Of a stretch of DNA of 64,000 nucleotides, positions 11,439 to 20,357 are shown one piece after another. A program made the translations under genes and the position numbers. Source of the DNA: Paracoccaceae bacterium (GTDB lineage: Bacteria; Pseudomonadota; Alphaproteobacteria; Rhodobacterales; Rhodobacteraceae); assembly GCA_004153385.1 (NCBI GenBank), contig SDAL01000002.1, positions 496,001-560,000 of the forward strand, in the 5' to 3' direction. Each line of letters opens with the position of its first letter. Positions within the stretch are counted from its first letter, which is position 1. The notes beneath the pieces are model-generated. The model was not told the DNA's origin. It saw only the letters and a program-made list of their open reading frames with translations, and ran no database searches.

Positions 11439-12008
11439 ATGGCTAAAGTCATCGCCTCGCAGCTGCGCAAGGGCAATGTCGTTGAGTTGAACGAACAGCT
11501 TTATGTTGTTTTGACCGCGCAAAACTTCCATCCCGGCAAGGGCACACCGGTGACCCAGATCGAGATGCGCCGGATTTCTGACGGCAACAAGGTCTCCGAG
11601 CGTTGGAAAACAACCGATACGGTCGATCGCGCGCATGTCGAAGACAAGGAATTCGATTTCCTTTATGATGATGGCGAAGGCTATCACTTCATGGACCCGC
11701 AGTCCTATGAACAGGTCGCTGTCGCCGAAGATGTGATCGGCGATGCCAAAGTGTTTTTGCGTGACGGTCTGCGCGTTTATCTCAAGCTGCATGGCGAGAG
11801 CGTGATCGCGATCGAGTTGCCGCAAAAACTGACGGTGGAAGTGGAAGAAACCGAACCGGTGGTGAAAGGGCAGACGGCGTCGTCGTCCTACAAACCCTCC
11901 ACATGCACAGGCGGCTTGCGCGTGATGGTGCCGCCGCATATCTCGGCGGGTACGCGTATCGTGATCACCACCGAAGATCTGGGATATGTAGAACGCGCCA
12001 AAAGCTGA
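11439..12008 (+). CDS. efp: Elongation factor P
   Basis: The 189-residue protein has the three beta-barrel domains of EF-P. The loop HPGKGTP carries Lys34, the residue lysylated by EpmA. EF-P relieves ribosomes stalled at polyproline stretches. The C-terminal [24 protein letters not shown] segment matches the OB-like domain III. The next-door epmA and the Lys at position 34 agree with a beta-lysyl modification. A terminator follows 29 bases after the stop. Confidence 0.97.
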   Translation: MAKVIASQLRKGNVVELNEQLYVVLTAQNFHPGKGTPVTQIEMRRISDGNKVSERWKTTDTVDRAHVEDKEFDFLYDDGEGYHFMDPQSYEQVAVAEDVIGDAKVFLRDGLRVYLKLHGESVIAIELPQKLTVEVEETEPVVKGQTASSSYKPSTCTGGLRVMVPPHISAGTRIVITTEDLGYVERAKS

Positions 12009-12036
12009 ACGGTTTTGGTCTTGTGATTTTGGAAAG

Positions 12037-12061
12037 GCGCCCTGTTTCGGGGCGCTTTTTT
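12037..12061 (+). terminator. Rho-independent terminator of efp
   Basis: Stem GCGCCC/GGGCGC with a short loop, followed by six T. Confidence 0.85.
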
Positions 12062-12145
12062 ATGCCCGACCTCGGGTTATTTTCGCATTTTTAGATTGTT
12101 TGCCCGCGCATTGGGCGTCATCCTCCCGCCAAGAGGAGAATAACG

Positions 12146-12898
12146 ATGACACAAGAATTTGCCACATACCCCAGTTTGCAAGAGCGGGTGGTTTATGTTT
12201 CGGGCGGTGCCTCCGGTATCGGAGAGCAGATCGTGCGCGGATTTGCCAGCCAAGGCGCGCGGGTCGGGTTTCTGGATCTGGATGCCGAGAAGGGCGCGGC
12301 CTTGGCCGAGGAAACCGGTGCCGCCTTCGAACGCGCGGATCTGCGCGATATCGATGCGTTGCGCGCGGCATTTGGCGCGTTGAAATCGCGCATCGGTCCG
12401 GCGGGCGTATTGGTAAACAATGCCGCGCGCGATGACCGCCATGACTGGCAGGACGTGACGCCGGAATATTGGGACGAACGGCAGGCCACCAATTTACGCC
12501 ACATGTTTTTTGCCATTCAGGCGGTGGCCCCCGATATGATCGAGGCGGGGCAGGGGTCGATCATCAATATGGCGTCAAACAGCTGGATGGAAGCCTCTGG
12601 CGACATGCCCGCCTACACGACCGCCAAGGCGGCTGTCCACGGCCTGACCCGTGGCATGGCGCGCGATCTGGGCGCGCACCGGATCAGGGTGAACACGGTT
12701 GTGCCGGGTTGGGTGATGACAGAGCGGCAAAAAACCCTGTGGGCCTCCGAGGAGGCGCTCGCCGGCCACTTGCGGCGGCAATGCCTGCCGGATCTGATCC
12801 AGCCGCAGTATGTCGCGCGGATGGTGCTGTTTCTGGCCTCCGATGATGCAGCGATGTGCACAGCCAATAACTATATGGTCGAAGCCGGCTCGATCTAG
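12146..12898 (+). CDS. SDR family sugar dehydrogenase, D-xylose 1-dehydrogenase-like
   Basis: The 250-residue short-chain dehydrogenase has the cofactor motif SGGASGIG, the NNAA motif and the YTTAK catalytic pair. It shares with Caulobacter-type XylB the pieces YPSL, DDRHDW, YWDERQATNLRHMFF, VVPGWVMTERQ and FLASDDAAMCT, so an NAD-dependent aldose 1-dehydrogenase is the best guess. Xylose, arabinose or galactose cannot be told apart. GAGGAG lies 8 bases upstream of the ATG. No lactonase or dehydratase is adjacent. Confidence 0.82.
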   Translation: MTQEFATYPSLQERVVYVSGGASGIGEQIVRGFASQGARVGFLDLDAEKGAALAEETGAAFERADLRDIDALRAAFGALKSRIGPAGVLVNNAARDDRHDWQDVTPEYWDERQATNLRHMFFAIQAVAPDMIEAGQGSIINMASNSWMEASGDMPAYTTAKAAVHGLTRGMARDLGAHRIRVNTVVPGWVMTERQKTLWASEEALAGHLRRQCLPDLIQPQYVARMVLFLASDDAAMCTANNYMVEAGSI

Positions 12899-12981
12899 GG
12901 CTTGCCGGATTGCGGGGCGGCATCACTTTAGGGGGGTGCGGCCCTGCGGCCTGCCTGAACTTTAGCAAAAAGAGGCATGCC

Positions 12982-13215
12982 ATGATGAATGGCGAGTTGT
13001 TGAAACAGATCAAGGCTACGATCAAGAAGCGAGCCGATGGCGCGTTCCATTTGTCTGATATCTACGGCGGTGAATGGGATGCGCTATATGTGGGCGATCA
13101 GGTGCGCCTTGGCCGGGAGTTTTTGAGGCTTGTGCAGCGCGGAGATATCAAGGGCGTTCGCGATAGCGGCGAAAAATCCGGCGGGGGACGGCTGTATATC
13201 AAATCCACGCCGTGA
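12982..13215 (+). CDS. Small DUF1413-like protein
   Basis: The 77-residue protein has the order seen in DUF1413 proteins: FHLSDIYGGEWDALYVGDQVRLGREFLRLV and then a Gly-rich strand GEKSGGGRLYI. Function is unknown; the fold looks like a small DNA- or RNA-binding module, which is inference only. AGAGG precedes the ATG at 12982, and an ATG one codon later is equally possible. Confidence 0.65.
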   Translation: MMNGELLKQIKATIKKRADGAFHLSDIYGGEWDALYVGDQVRLGREFLRLVQRGDIKGVRDSGEKSGGGRLYIKSTP

Positions 13216-13272
13216 CATGTGGCCGCCAAGCCCCGTGAATATCAAAGCGGAAATATTAAAGCCCTGTGAATA

Positions 13273-13689
13273 TCAAAGCTTGCGTAGCCGCACCACGACA
13301 TCGATGGCCGCAACCTCGTAGCCCGCGGGCGGTGTCGGCACAGAGGTGATATGCAATTCGCCCGCTGGTGCATCCGATATGCGGTTTTCCTCTTCCCAGA
13401 AGAAATGGGGATGGTCGTCCATGCGCGTATCGAAATAGCTGCGCGTGCCGTCGACGGTGACCTCGTGCATCAACCCCGCCTGACAAAATGCACGCAGTGT
13501 GTTGTAGACGGTCGCAAGCGAGACGCTTTCACCGGCTGTCTGGGCCGCCGTATGCAGGCCCTCTGCCGTGACATGGCGGTTTTCACCATCGCCCACCAGC
13601 AAGCCCGCAAGCGACAGGCGCTGTTTGGTCGGGCGCAAGCCGCCCTTGGTCAGCCATTCCCGGCCGCGCTCATGTGTCGATACTGTCAT
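13273..13689 (-). CDS. irr: Fur family iron response regulator Irr
   Basis: The 138-residue protein has the Fur winged helix (LRPTKQRLSLAGLL, VSLATVYNTLRAFCQAGLMHEV) and the Irr-type pocket DDHPHFFWEEE in place of the Fur HHDH-C motifs, with no CxxC zinc site. Irr controls haem and iron genes in alphaproteobacteria according to haem status. The start at 13689 has GGAG about 12 bases upstream; an upstream ATG at 13740 adds an unconserved tail. It is divergent from fabA. The iron block at 23-29 kb is a natural target set, though I saw no proof of binding. Confidence 0.87.
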   Translation of the reverse strand: MTVSTHERGREWLTKGGLRPTKQRLSLAGLLVGDGENRHVTAEGLHTAAQTAGESVSLATVYNTLRAFCQAGLMHEVTVDGTRSYFDTRMDDHPHFFWEEENRISDAPAGELHITSVPTPPAGYEVAAIDVVVRLRKL

Positions 13690-13947
13690 GTTATGCCAAC
13701 TCCTGCAGTCCAATATGCCGTTGACGGACCGAAGTTTCAATCGTCAGGCTGCACATGGGGTGTAAAATGCGTAGTATCGGGCGCAATTGTCGCATTCGCG
13801 CGGCGCAATAGGGGCGCAGGGGGAAGGTGTGATACAGATGATTTGCCATCGCGCCGTCGGGGTGGTCAACTGCTTGCAGCCTTGCGTGTGCGCCCGCGCG
13901 GGTGTTAGAGGGAACAAAACTTGACCCAAGGGGGGGAAATACGACCC

Positions 13948-14457
13948 ATGGCAGGATATCCGTCGAGCTTCGATCGGGATGATCTTTTGAAATGTGCGCG
14001 GGGCGAATTGTTCGGTCCGGGCAATGCCCAATTGCCTGAACCGCCGATGTTGATGATGGACCGGATCACCGAGGTCTCCGCTGATGGCGGCGAGTTCGGC
14101 AAAGGCCATATCCGGGCCGAGTTCGACATCACACCCGATCTGTGGTTTTTCGAATGCCACTTCCCCGGCAACCCGATCATGCCCGGCTGCCTTGGCCTTG
14201 ATGGTCTGTGGCAGTTGACCGGCTTCAATCTTGGCTGGCGCGGCTGGCTGGGGCGCGGCTATGCGCTGGGTGTGGGCGAGGTCAAGCTGACCGGCATGGT
14301 GCGCCCCGAGCGTAAGATGCTCACCTACAAGGTGGATTTCACCAAAGCGATTCAAACCCGTCGTTTGACGATGGGCGTGGCCAACGGCATCGTAGAGGCC
14401 GATGGCGAAGTGATTTATCAGGTCAAGGACATGAAGGTCGCTCTGTCAGAGAGCTGA
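13948..14457 (+). CDS. fabA: 3-hydroxydecanoyl-ACP dehydratase/isomerase
   Basis: The 169-residue protein contains [21 protein letters not shown], which holds the active-site His and Asp of FabA, and [12 protein letters not shown] near the N-terminus. It dehydrates 3-hydroxydecanoyl-ACP and isomerises the product to the cis-3 form, the branch point to unsaturated fatty acids. The start at 13948 follows a run of seven G bases; TTG at 13921 is unlikely. fabB follows after 25 bases, and fabI after that, forming one operon. Confidence 0.96.
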   Translation: MAGYPSSFDRDDLLKCARGELFGPGNAQLPEPPMLMMDRITEVSADGGEFGKGHIRAEFDITPDLWFFECHFPGNPIMPGCLGLDGLWQLTGFNLGWRGWLGRGYALGVGEVKLTGMVRPERKMLTYKVDFTKAIQTRRLTMGVANGIVEADGEVIYQVKDMKVALSES

Positions 14458-14482
14458 TCTGCGAAACCCGAAGGAGGTGCAT

Positions 14483-15709
14483 ATGCGCCGTGTCGTCATC
14501 ACCGGGCTGGGGATTGTTAGCCCGATCGGCAATTCAGCCGAAGAAGTTACCGAGAGCCTGCGCGCGGGCCGTTCGGGAATTACGTTCCAGCAAGACTATG
14601 CCGATAATGGTTTTCGCAGCCAGATCGCTGGCGTGCCGCAAATCGATTTTGCAGAGCATGTCGACAAGCGCGTTTTGCGTTTCATGGGGCCGACCGCGGC
14701 CTATGCCTATATCGCGATGAAACAGGCGATTGCCGATTCCGGTCTGGCCGAGGATCAGGTATCCAACCCGCGCACGGGACTGGTGGCAGGGTCTGGCGGC
14801 CCGTCCACCTCAAGCGTGTTTCAGGCCCATCAGATCACCAAGGAAAAAGGCAGCCCCAAACGGATGGGCCCCTTCATGGTGACCAAGGCCATGTCGTCCA
14901 CCGTGTCGGCCTGTCTGGCAACCCCGTTCAAGATCAAGGGCGTGAACTATTCCATCACCTCGGCCTGCTCGACCTCGGCGCATTGTATCGGCAATGGTGC
15001 GGAGCTGATCCAGATGGGCAAGCAAGACATCGTTTTTGCCGGTGGTGGCGAAGAGGTGGATTGGTCGCTGTCGTGCCTGTTTGATGCGATGGGGGCGATG
15101 TCGTCGAAATATAACGATACGCCGGACAAGGCAGCACGGGCCTTTGATGCCACGCGCGACGGGTTTGTGATTGGCGGCGGCGGCGGTATTTTGGTGCTCG
15201 AAGAGCTGGAGCACGCCAAAGCCCGCGGCGCGAAAATCTATGCCGAGGTGACCGGCTATGCCGCAACCTCTGATGGCTATGATATGGTCGCGCCGTCGGG
15301 CGAGGGTGGAGAGCGCTCGATGCGCCTTGCACTGGAAACTCTGCCCGAAGGCCGCAAGATCACCTATATCAATGCCCATGGCACCTCTACACCCGTGGGC
15401 GATGTGCGCGAGGTCGAAGGCGTCCGTCGCGTTCTGGGGGATGATCACGCTCCGATTTCGTCGACCAAATCCATGACCGGCCACGCGCTGGGGGCTGCTG
15501 GTGTCAACGAGGCGATCTATTCGCTGTTAATGATGCAGGGCGGGTTTATTGCCCCCTCGATCAACGTGACCGAACTGGATCCGGCGATCAACGAAGGCGA
15601 GATCGCCACAAGCCTGATTGACAATGTCGATCACGACTCGGTGCTGTCTAACAGCTTCGGTTTTGGCGGGACCAATGCGTCTTTGGTCATGAGTAAATAT
15701 AACGACTGA
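14483..15709 (+). CDS. fabB: 3-oxoacyl-ACP synthase I
   Basis: The 408-residue thiolase-fold enzyme has the Cys-His-His triad: Cys162 in [10 protein letters not shown], His in [11 protein letters not shown] and His in [10 protein letters not shown], plus the terminal NSFGFGGTN. FabB elongates the cis-3-decenoyl chain made by FabA. AAGGAGG ends 5 bases before the ATG at 14483; a GTG two codons earlier overlaps that ribosome site and is not used. It sits between fabA and fabI. Confidence 0.96.
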   Translation: MRRVVITGLGIVSPIGNSAEEVTESLRAGRSGITFQQDYADNGFRSQIAGVPQIDFAEHVDKRVLRFMGPTAAYAYIAMKQAIADSGLAEDQVSNPRTGLVAGSGGPSTSSVFQAHQITKEKGSPKRMGPFMVTKAMSSTVSACLATPFKIKGVNYSITSACSTSAHCIGNGAELIQMGKQDIVFAGGGEEVDWSLSCLFDAMGAMSSKYNDTPDKAARAFDATRDGFVIGGGGGILVLEELEHAKARGAKIYAEVTGYAATSDGYDMVAPSGEGGERSMRLALETLPEGRKITYINAHGTSTPVGDVREVEGVRRVLGDDHAPISSTKSMTGHALGAAGVNEAIYSLLMMQGGFIAPSINVTELDPAINEGEIATSLIDNVDHDSVLSNSFGFGGTNASLVMSKYND

Positions 15710-15732
15710 TAGTTCAAGGAAGACCTGAAGAC

Positions 15733-16521
15733 ATGGCGGATCTGATGAAGGGCAAGCGCGGGCTTGTTATGGGAGTGGCCAATGACCGCTCCATCGCGTG
15801 GGGCATTGCATCGGCACTTGCCGCGGAAGGGGCGGAACTGGCCTTTTCCTATCAGGGCGAGGCATTCGGCAAGCGGGTGGCGCCGCTCGCCGCCTCCGTC
15901 GGGTCGGAGCTTCTGGTCGATGTCGATGTGAATGACGACGCGTCCATGGATGCGGCGTTTGCAAAGCTGAAATCCGAATGGGGTTCGCTTGATTTTATCG
16001 TGCACGCGATTGCCTATTCGGACAAATCGGAGCTTGCAGGCCGCTTCGTGAATACCACACGCGAGAACTTCAAGAACTCGCTTACGATTTCGTGCTACAG
16101 CCTGATTGACGTGGCACGTCGCGCCGAAGAGCTGATGCCGGAGGGCGGGTCGATCATCACCCTTACGTACGGCGGATCGAACCGTGTGACGCCGTTCTAT
16201 AACGTGATGGGTGTGGCCAAGGCGGCGCTGGAATCCGCTGTGCGGTATCTGGCAAATGATCTGGGGCCCAATGCGATCCGTGTGAACGCGATCTCACCCG
16301 GCCCGATGAAAACGCTGGCAGGTGCGGCGATTGGCGGTGCGCGCAAGACCTACCGCCACACCGAGCATAACGCGCCCCTGCGCCATAATGCGACGCTGGA
16401 GGCGGTGGGTGGCACGGCTGTGTGGCTGGCATCTGATTACGGCAATTGCACCACTGGCGAGGTGGTCAAGGTCGATGCGGGCTATCACGTGCTGGGCATG
16501 CCGCAGTCCGAGAACCTGTAG
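15733..16521 (+). CDS. fabI: Enoyl-ACP reductase (NADH)
   Basis: The 262-residue SDR-type reductase shows GVANDRSIAWGIA at the cofactor site and Tyr146, Tyr156 and Lys163 at the same positions as in E. coli FabI (TYGGSNRV, YNVMGVAK). It reduces the trans-2-enoyl-ACP in the last step of each elongation cycle and is the triclosan-target class. It is third in the fabA-fabB-fabI operon and is followed by a strong terminator. Confidence 0.95.
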   Translation: MADLMKGKRGLVMGVANDRSIAWGIASALAAEGAELAFSYQGEAFGKRVAPLAASVGSELLVDVDVNDDASMDAAFAKLKSEWGSLDFIVHAIAYSDKSELAGRFVNTTRENFKNSLTISCYSLIDVARRAEELMPEGGSIITLTYGGSNRVTPFYNVMGVAKAALESAVRYLANDLGPNAIRVNAISPGPMKTLAGAAIGGARKTYRHTEHNAPLRHNATLEAVGGTAVWLASDYGNCTTGEVVKVDAGYHVLGMPQSENL

Positions 16522-16545
16522 CACGCGCATCGCGACAGCATTTAA

Positions 16546-16587
16546 CAAAAACGCCCCGGTCACCATGCGATGATCGGGGCGTTTTTG
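16546..16587. terminator. Terminator after fabABI
   Basis: A long inverted repeat (AAAAACGCCCCG and CGGGGCGTTTTT arms) is flanked by A and T runs, so it can act on both strands. Confidence 0.9.
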
Positions 16588-16874
16588 TATTTTGAGTGAC
16601 GGAAACCACAGCAACCGTGAAGGTGTTGAATTTCCCGAGGACCTGAAAGTTCAGGTGGGCGCCAGATAAATGAACCAGGGCTCAAACAGAGCCAGCTCCC
16701 TCGGTATCGGTATAGGCCACTGGAAAGACGTCTCGCACGAGAAGAGCAGTAACCGTCACCCCACGAGATAGGCAGTCGGTGCGGCGCTGACAAGCCCCCA
16801 CCCCGGCAGATTTCGGAAAACTTGTGATCGGCCCTTCACTGGACGGATGTTCCGCATTCGTTCATAATGGGGCC
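16588..16874. other. Intergenic region upstream of mmcB
   Basis: About 290 bases hold no recognisable gene. A perfect 7-bp inverted repeat ACCTGAA/TTCAGGT lies at 16641-16656, and the LexA box annotated separately lies at the right end. Confidence 0.5.
16849..16863 (+). promoter_or_regulatory. Putative LexA (SOS) box
   Basis: GTTC-CGCATTC-GTTC is an exact match to the alphaproteobacterial direct-repeat LexA site GTTC-N7-GTTC. It ends 11 bases before the mmcB start, where it would cover the promoter or transcription start. Confidence 0.8.
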
Positions 16875-17336
16875 ATGTCACAGACGGTTCCACTTTCCGA
16901 TATGCAGCCCGGGCAGATTCTGGCCCGTGGTATGGCGCGCGCGCTGGCCGAGATGGGGCATGCAAGCGTGCTCGAGATGCCGCTTCGCCCGCGCTTGCGC
17001 GCTGATCTTATGGTGTTGACCCCCAAGGGCGAAATCTGGATCGTGGAATGCAAATCAAGCCGTGCCGATTTCACATCCGATCGCAAATGGCAGGGATATC
17101 TGGAGTGGTGTGACCGCTACTATTGGGCGGTGGACGCGGCATTTCCGACCGACCTTCTGCCCGAACACAGCGGGCTTTTCATTGCCGACGGATATGGCGC
17201 GGACATGATCCGCGAGGCGCCGCAGGACAGGATGCCCCCCGCGCGCCGCAAGGCACTCACGCTTGATTTCGCCCGTCGCGCCGCCTTGCGGTTGCAAGGA
17301 CTGCGCGACCCTGGCGTGGCGGCGCTGACCGGCTGA
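16875..17336 (+). CDS. mmcB: MmcB family DNA repair protein
   Basis: The 153-residue protein has a PD-(D/E)xK nuclease-like core: RLRADLMVLTPKGEIWIVECKSS carries the Asp and the ExK pair, followed by WQGYLEWCDRYYWAV and GLFIADGYGA. This matches the MmcB/DUF2204-like family, named from a Caulobacter SOS gene affecting mitomycin C tolerance. Biochemical activity is not settled. The LexA box just upstream agrees with DNA-damage induction. The start at 16875 follows GGGG. Confidence 0.85.
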   Translation: MSQTVPLSDMQPGQILARGMARALAEMGHASVLEMPLRPRLRADLMVLTPKGEIWIVECKSSRADFTSDRKWQGYLEWCDRYYWAVDAAFPTDLLPEHSGLFIADGYGADMIREAPQDRMPPARRKALTLDFARRAALRLQGLRDPGVAALTG

Positions 17337-17337
17337 G

Positions 17338-17550
17338 TCAGCGCTTTTTCTTAGGGGCTTTGGCGTTGCCCACCAAACGGGCTGCTTCGGCTGCGGCCTG
17401 TAGCTCTTCTGCGATTTCTTCCGCTTCTTCGGGGTCAAAATCCAGCGGCAGGTCGATTCCATTGCCTTCAAGGTAGATTCGCACCATGCCTTGATCGGTC
17501 GGGCCGATTTGCAGGTTTGCGGCGATATCGTTTTCACTATTGATGCTCAT
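17338..17550 (-). CDS. Small conserved acidic protein (DUF6324-like)
   Basis: This 70-residue protein has an N-terminal MVRIYLEGNGIDLPLDFDPEEAEEIAEEL core with a predicted strand-helix pattern and a basic KAPKKKR tail. I recall similar short proteins as a Rhodobacteraceae family, tentatively DUF6324. Function is unknown. It starts at 17550 with GGAG upstream, and its stop is separated from the convergent mmcB stop by one base. Confidence 0.7.
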   Translation of the reverse strand: MSINSENDIAANLQIGPTDQGMVRIYLEGNGIDLPLDFDPEEAEEIAEELQAAAEAARLVGNAKAPKKKR

Positions 17551-17680
17551 AAGGGTCTCCAGAAGTGCTTGGGCAAGGATGCGTAGACCCGATTGTAAAA
17601 AGAGGCAAGGAAAATGCCAAAAAGGTGGCGTAGACCCTCTTGCATTCACCGCGCACTCAGTCTAAATCCCCTCTCAAGAT

Positions 17681-17757
17681 GCCGCCTTAGCTCAGTTGGT
17701 TAGAGCGCTGGATTGTGGATCCAGAGGTCCCCCGTTCAAGCCGGGGAGGCGGTACCA
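17681..17757 (+). tRNA. tRNA-His (GTG)
   Basis: A full cloverleaf of 77 bases with encoded CCA. The anticodon loop is ATTGTGGAT. The acceptor stem is GCCGCCT/AGGCGGT with a terminal G-U, the discriminator is A73, and the base before position 1 is T, so the usual G-1 is not encoded. That is the known alphaproteobacterial variant. Confidence 0.95.
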
Positions 17758-18188
17758 TCTCTCCCTAAAGATTTGAAACCTCCGCCAATTCTGGCTTGGG
17801 GGTTTTGTCTTTTATGCCACGTCATCTTATGCCGTCATCAAGATACAAAGCCATGCGTTCGCTGCGTGATGGAGCGCGGCTTTTGCGCTGTGTCGTGAGC
17901 GGCAGAGGCGCCTTCACACGCGTCGTGGTAAAAGCGGATTGGGCGCGGTGCGCATGTCAGGGATCCTGACCATCCAAGTTCTGATAGCGCCTGGCCGGAC
18001 ACGTGGAGCCATGGTGCGGAGGGTGGTTGGGGCTAACTGTGGCAAAGTTGCCAGCAGAGGGGGCTTGGGCAAAGCGCGCCTCATGCTAGGGCGCGACCTT
18101 TTGCATCCATTCACCATGCGCGGAATCGGGATGGGAGGATCAGGGCCCCCCGAGGGGTATATTTTCTAGATTTCTGAAGAGTGATGCC
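17758..18188. other. Gene-free stretch between tRNA genes
   Basis: A terminator-like repeat (AAACCTCCGCC with GGCTTGGGGGTTT) at about 17775-17806 probably ends the tRNA-His transcript. The rest holds only short frames with no recognisable product. Confidence 0.5.
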
Positions 18189-18263
18189 TGGTAGCCCGTA
18201 GGGGAGTTGAACCCCTCTTTTCAGGTTGAAAACCTGACGTCCTAACCGATAGACGAACGGGCC
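18189..18263 (-). tRNA. tRNA-Glu (TTC), copy 1
   Basis: A 75-base cloverleaf with encoded CCA; the anticodon loop is GTTTTCAAC. It differs from the second copy at one T-loop base and at the 27-43 pair of the anticodon stem, which is T-A here. Confidence 0.95.
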
Positions 18264-18285
18264 ACTCTGGCACACGCGTTAGCAA

Positions 18286-18360
18286 TGGTAGCCCGTAGGG
18301 GAATTGAACCCCTCTTTCCAGGTTGAAAACCTGGCGTCCTAACCGATAGACGAACGGGCC
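18286..18360 (-). tRNA. tRNA-Glu (TTC), copy 2
   Basis: A 75-base cloverleaf with encoded CCA and anticodon TTC, 22 bases from copy 1 and transcribed before it. The 27-43 pair is C-G here, a compensated change. Confidence 0.95.
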
Positions 18361-18464
18361 ATGCTTGCGGCGTGGGCGGTTGATAATCCAGCATTCCAAA
18401 CCACGCAAGAGGTTTTTTGAAAGTTTTTCACTTATCGTAACGGAAATTCGTTAACTACAGAGGT

Positions 18465-20219
18465 TCAAACGCTTTCTATCGCTTCTGCGGCATCTTCCAA
18501 TCGCAGCTGCACCTTGTTTCGTCCGCCCCAGCTGTTGATTTCCAGCCGTCCTGCCAGATGAAACCGTGTGGCCCCCGGCTTGGCGAGTGCCGGGCCGATG
18601 GCGCTGTCGAACGCGCCAAAGGCAATGGCATCGATCTTACGGCTCATGCCGTCGGAAAACGAGAATCGCAAATGTGATTCACCGACCTGACGCACGCCAG
18701 AGATTTCCATGGCCGCAAAGGCAAAGCGCGGGGCAGGGGCCCCTTGGCCAAAGGGGCCGGCCTGTTCGAGTTGGTCGATCAGTTCCGGCGTGGCCGCCCC
18801 CGGCATCAGCATCCCGTCCACATGCAGATCGCGCGGACCACCGGCCCCTGCGCCCTGACGGCCCAACAGCTCCGACAAGCGCGCCATCGCGGCCTCCAGT
18901 TTGGACTCCTCCACGCTCAGGCCAGCAGCCATTTTGTGACCGCCGCCCTTGATCAGCAGCCCCTCGCTGGCGATGCGTTGGATGGCTGCGCCCAGATCGA
19001 CGCCCGCAACCGAGCGTGCAGACCCTTTTCCGATGCCCCCCTCCAGTCCGATGACGACGGCGGGGCGGTTGGTGGCCTCTTTCAGGCGGGCGGCAACGAT
19101 CCCCACCACGCCCGGATGCCAGCCTTCGCCCGCTGCCCAGACCAGTGGCGCATCCAGTCCGCGCGCCTCCGCCTGCGCGATGGCTGACGCGCGCACGGCA
19201 TTTTCGATATCGCGGCGGTCGGTGTTAAGCTGGTCGAGCCGTTCGGCCAGCATCTCTGCCTCGGCCGTGTCGGTGGTGGACAGCAGCCGTGCGCCCAGAT
19301 CGGCCGCCCCGATCCGCCCGCCCGCATTCAGCCGTGGTCCGAGCAGGAACCCCAGATGATAGGTATTCGGGGCCTGATCCATACGCGAAATATCGGCCAA
19401 TGCGCGCAGGCCCACACGTTCCCGTCGCGCCATAACCTTCAGCCCCTGACGCACCAGAGCCCGGTTGCAGCCCACCAGTGGCGCCACATCGGCCACGGTT
19501 GCCAGTGCGACCAGATCCAGAAGCGCCATCAGGTCCGGCCCTTTGTGTCCCGCCTCGCGCATGCGCCGGTTCACATCCACCAGCATCAGGAACACCACTG
19601 CGGCGGCACACAGATGTGCAAGATCCTTGGTTTCGTCCTGTCGGTTGGGGTTCACACAGGCCACGCAGTCAGGCAGGGTTTCGCCACCCAAGTGGTGATC
19701 GAGGATAATCACATCGGCCCCGTTGGCTGCGGCCACAGGCTCGTGTGACAGTGTGCCGCAATCCACGCAGACGATCAGATCATGATCGCGCGCAAGCGCC
19801 GCCATCGCGGGCACGTTCGGGCCATAGCCCTCGTCGATCCGGTCGGGAATATACAGCGTGGGTTCCAGACCCATCTGGCGCAACCATACCATCAACAAGG
19901 CCGCCGACGCGCCGCCATCCACATCGTAATCGGCAAAGATGGCAATGCGTTCGCGCCGGTCGACCGCCTGCAAAAAGCGTGCCGAGGCTTTGTCCATATC
20001 CAGCATCTCGCGTGGATCGGGCAGCAATTCGCGCAATGTCGGCTGCAAGAAGGTTTCGGAGTCCAAAGGTGCCACGCCACGGGCCACCAAGATCCGCGCA
20101 AGCGGCATGGGCAGGCGTGTATCCTGAACCATCGCTTCGGCCAGACGATCGGCCTCGGGGCTGGGGCCGATCCAGCGGCGGTGGGTCAGGGAGTGTTCGA
20201 CGTTGAAAAAAGCGCTCAT
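18465..20219 (-). CDS. recJ: Single-stranded-DNA-specific exonuclease RecJ
   Basis: The 584-residue protein has the DHH motifs in order: FADYDVDGGASAALL (motif I), VCVDCGT (II), ILDHHLGG (III) and VNPNRQDE, then a DHHA1 half with GIVAARLKE and GGGHKMAAGLSV, and a C-terminal OB-like part. It degrades single strands 5' to 3' in recombination and mismatch repair. The start at 20219 has a weak ribosome site. A terminator behind glpX separates it from that gene. Confidence 0.95.
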   Translation of the reverse strand: MSAFFNVEHSLTHRRWIGPSPEADRLAEAMVQDTRLPMPLARILVARGVAPLDSETFLQPTLRELLPDPREMLDMDKASARFLQAVDRRERIAIFADYDVDGGASAALLMVWLRQMGLEPTLYIPDRIDEGYGPNVPAMAALARDHDLIVCVDCGTLSHEPVAAANGADVIILDHHLGGETLPDCVACVNPNRQDETKDLAHLCAAAVVFLMLVDVNRRMREAGHKGPDLMALLDLVALATVADVAPLVGCNRALVRQGLKVMARRERVGLRALADISRMDQAPNTYHLGFLLGPRLNAGGRIGAADLGARLLSTTDTAEAEMLAERLDQLNTDRRDIENAVRASAIAQAEARGLDAPLVWAAGEGWHPGVVGIVAARLKEATNRPAVVIGLEGGIGKGSARSVAGVDLGAAIQRIASEGLLIKGGGHKMAAGLSVEESKLEAAMARLSELLGRQGAGAGGPRDLHVDGMLMPGAATPELIDQLEQAGPFGQGAPAPRFAFAAMEISGVRQVGESHLRFSFSDGMSRKIDAIAFGAFDSAIGPALAKPGATRFHLAGRLEINSWGGRNKVQLRLEDAAEAIESV

Positions 20220-20264
20220 GGCTCTGCCATATCCAAAAAACCTGCCTGCCGCCAGTGGGCATGG

Positions 20265-20296
20265 AAAAGGCCCCGCACCACACGAGCACGGGGCCT
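20265..20296 (-). terminator. Terminator of glpX
   Basis: Stem AGGCCCCG/CGGGGCCT followed on the minus strand by TTTT; it lies between glpX and recJ. Confidence 0.75.
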
Positions 20297-20357
20297 CAGC
20301 GCTGATACGCCCGGATCGGGCAAGGGCTGCACGAGGGCGATCTCGCGCTCTGCGCGA

